Shown piece by piece: positions 5,158 to 5,189 of a DNA stretch of 5,189 bases. Under the pieces are notes generated by a model, which was given only the letters and a program-made list of their open reading frames with translations, made no database searches and was not told where the DNA came from. This DNA comes from Acidimicrobiales bacterium. GTDB lineage: Bacteria; Actinomycetota; Acidimicrobiia; Acidimicrobiales; Palsa-688. Position 1 is the stretch's first letter, and each line of letters opens with the position of its first letter. The position numbers and the translations under genes are program-made. The stretch lies in the NCBI GenBank assembly GCA_030039575.1, contig JASHVH010000046.1, positions 1 to 5,189 on the forward strand. The letters run 5' to 3'.

Positions 5158-5189
5158 ATGGACATAATTTCTGCCCTCTTTATCGAGAG
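5158..5189 (+). CDS. Possible start of a further gene (runs off right edge)
   Basis: After the desaturase stop there are 64 bp. An ATG at 5158 opens a frame to the window edge reading M-D-I-I-S-A-L-F-I-E, which looks like the start of a membrane or secreted protein. The only ribosome-site candidate is AGG about 10 bp upstream (within GCAGGCGA), which is weak. The stretch is more AT-rich than the rest of the window and may instead be a promoter or the end of a convergent gene. Ten codons are too few to decide. Confidence 0.22.
   Translation, partial: MDIISALFIE

Noticed and set aside
5153..5184. Sigma-70 type promoter after the desaturase
   Set aside because: TTGAAA and a TTTATC-like element occur but are about 20 bp apart, and the window ends immediately, so it cannot be supported.

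Overview
The window is GC-rich and looks like chromosomal DNA from an actinomycete-type bacterium. The reasons are very GC-biased codon use, frequent GTG/TTG starts, an actinobacterial-style TrmI N-terminus, and a trio of small holin-like/DUF3618-like membrane proteins. No rRNA or other taxonomic marker is present, so this is inference. A 2-thiouridine-54 tRNA thiolation pair (TtuA/TtuB) beside TrmI suggests a thermophilic or thermotolerant host, because in Thermus this combination stabilises the tRNA T-arm at high temperature.

Layout: seven genes lie on the minus strand and read right to left. They are a secreted PBP4-type D-Ala-D-Ala carboxypeptidase (dacB, 2533 to about 4158), a two-TM holin-like protein (2081-2467), a single-TM DUF3618-like protein (1799-2074), another single-TM small protein (1472-1723), the ubiquitin-like sulfur carrier ttuB (1297-1512), the tRNA thiolase ttuA (268-1203), and the N-terminal part of trmI, which runs off the left edge (1-209). 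The gaps are short (6-93 bp) with one 41-bp overlap, so part or all of this could be one transcription unit. A membrane-associated fatty acid desaturase (4331-5125) is transcribed divergently on the plus strand. The divergent region of roughly 4159-4330 (up to 4031-4330 if dacB starts later) holds a candidate promoter and an AT-rich inverted repeat. The last 64 bp hold a possible gene start that cannot be confirmed.

How the genes work together: TtuB carries sulfur as a C-terminal thiocarboxylate and TtuA transfers it to C2 of U54/T54 in the tRNA T-loop. TrmI methylates A58, the residue that pairs with position 54. In Thermus m1A58 promotes 54-thiolation, so ttuB-ttuA-trmI reads as a compact T-arm modification unit. 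The upstream genes concern the envelope (peptidoglycan trimming and small membrane proteins), and the desaturase modifies lipids. Their link to the tRNA genes is only positional.

The most noteworthy observations are the three-gene T-arm unit, a TtuB that ends Gly-Gly-Ala-Ala rather than Gly-Gly, five 14-bp tandem repeats between ttuB and ttuA whose copy number alters the reading frame into ttuA, and a dacB 5' end that looks like it carries a one-base frameshift at its natural start codon.
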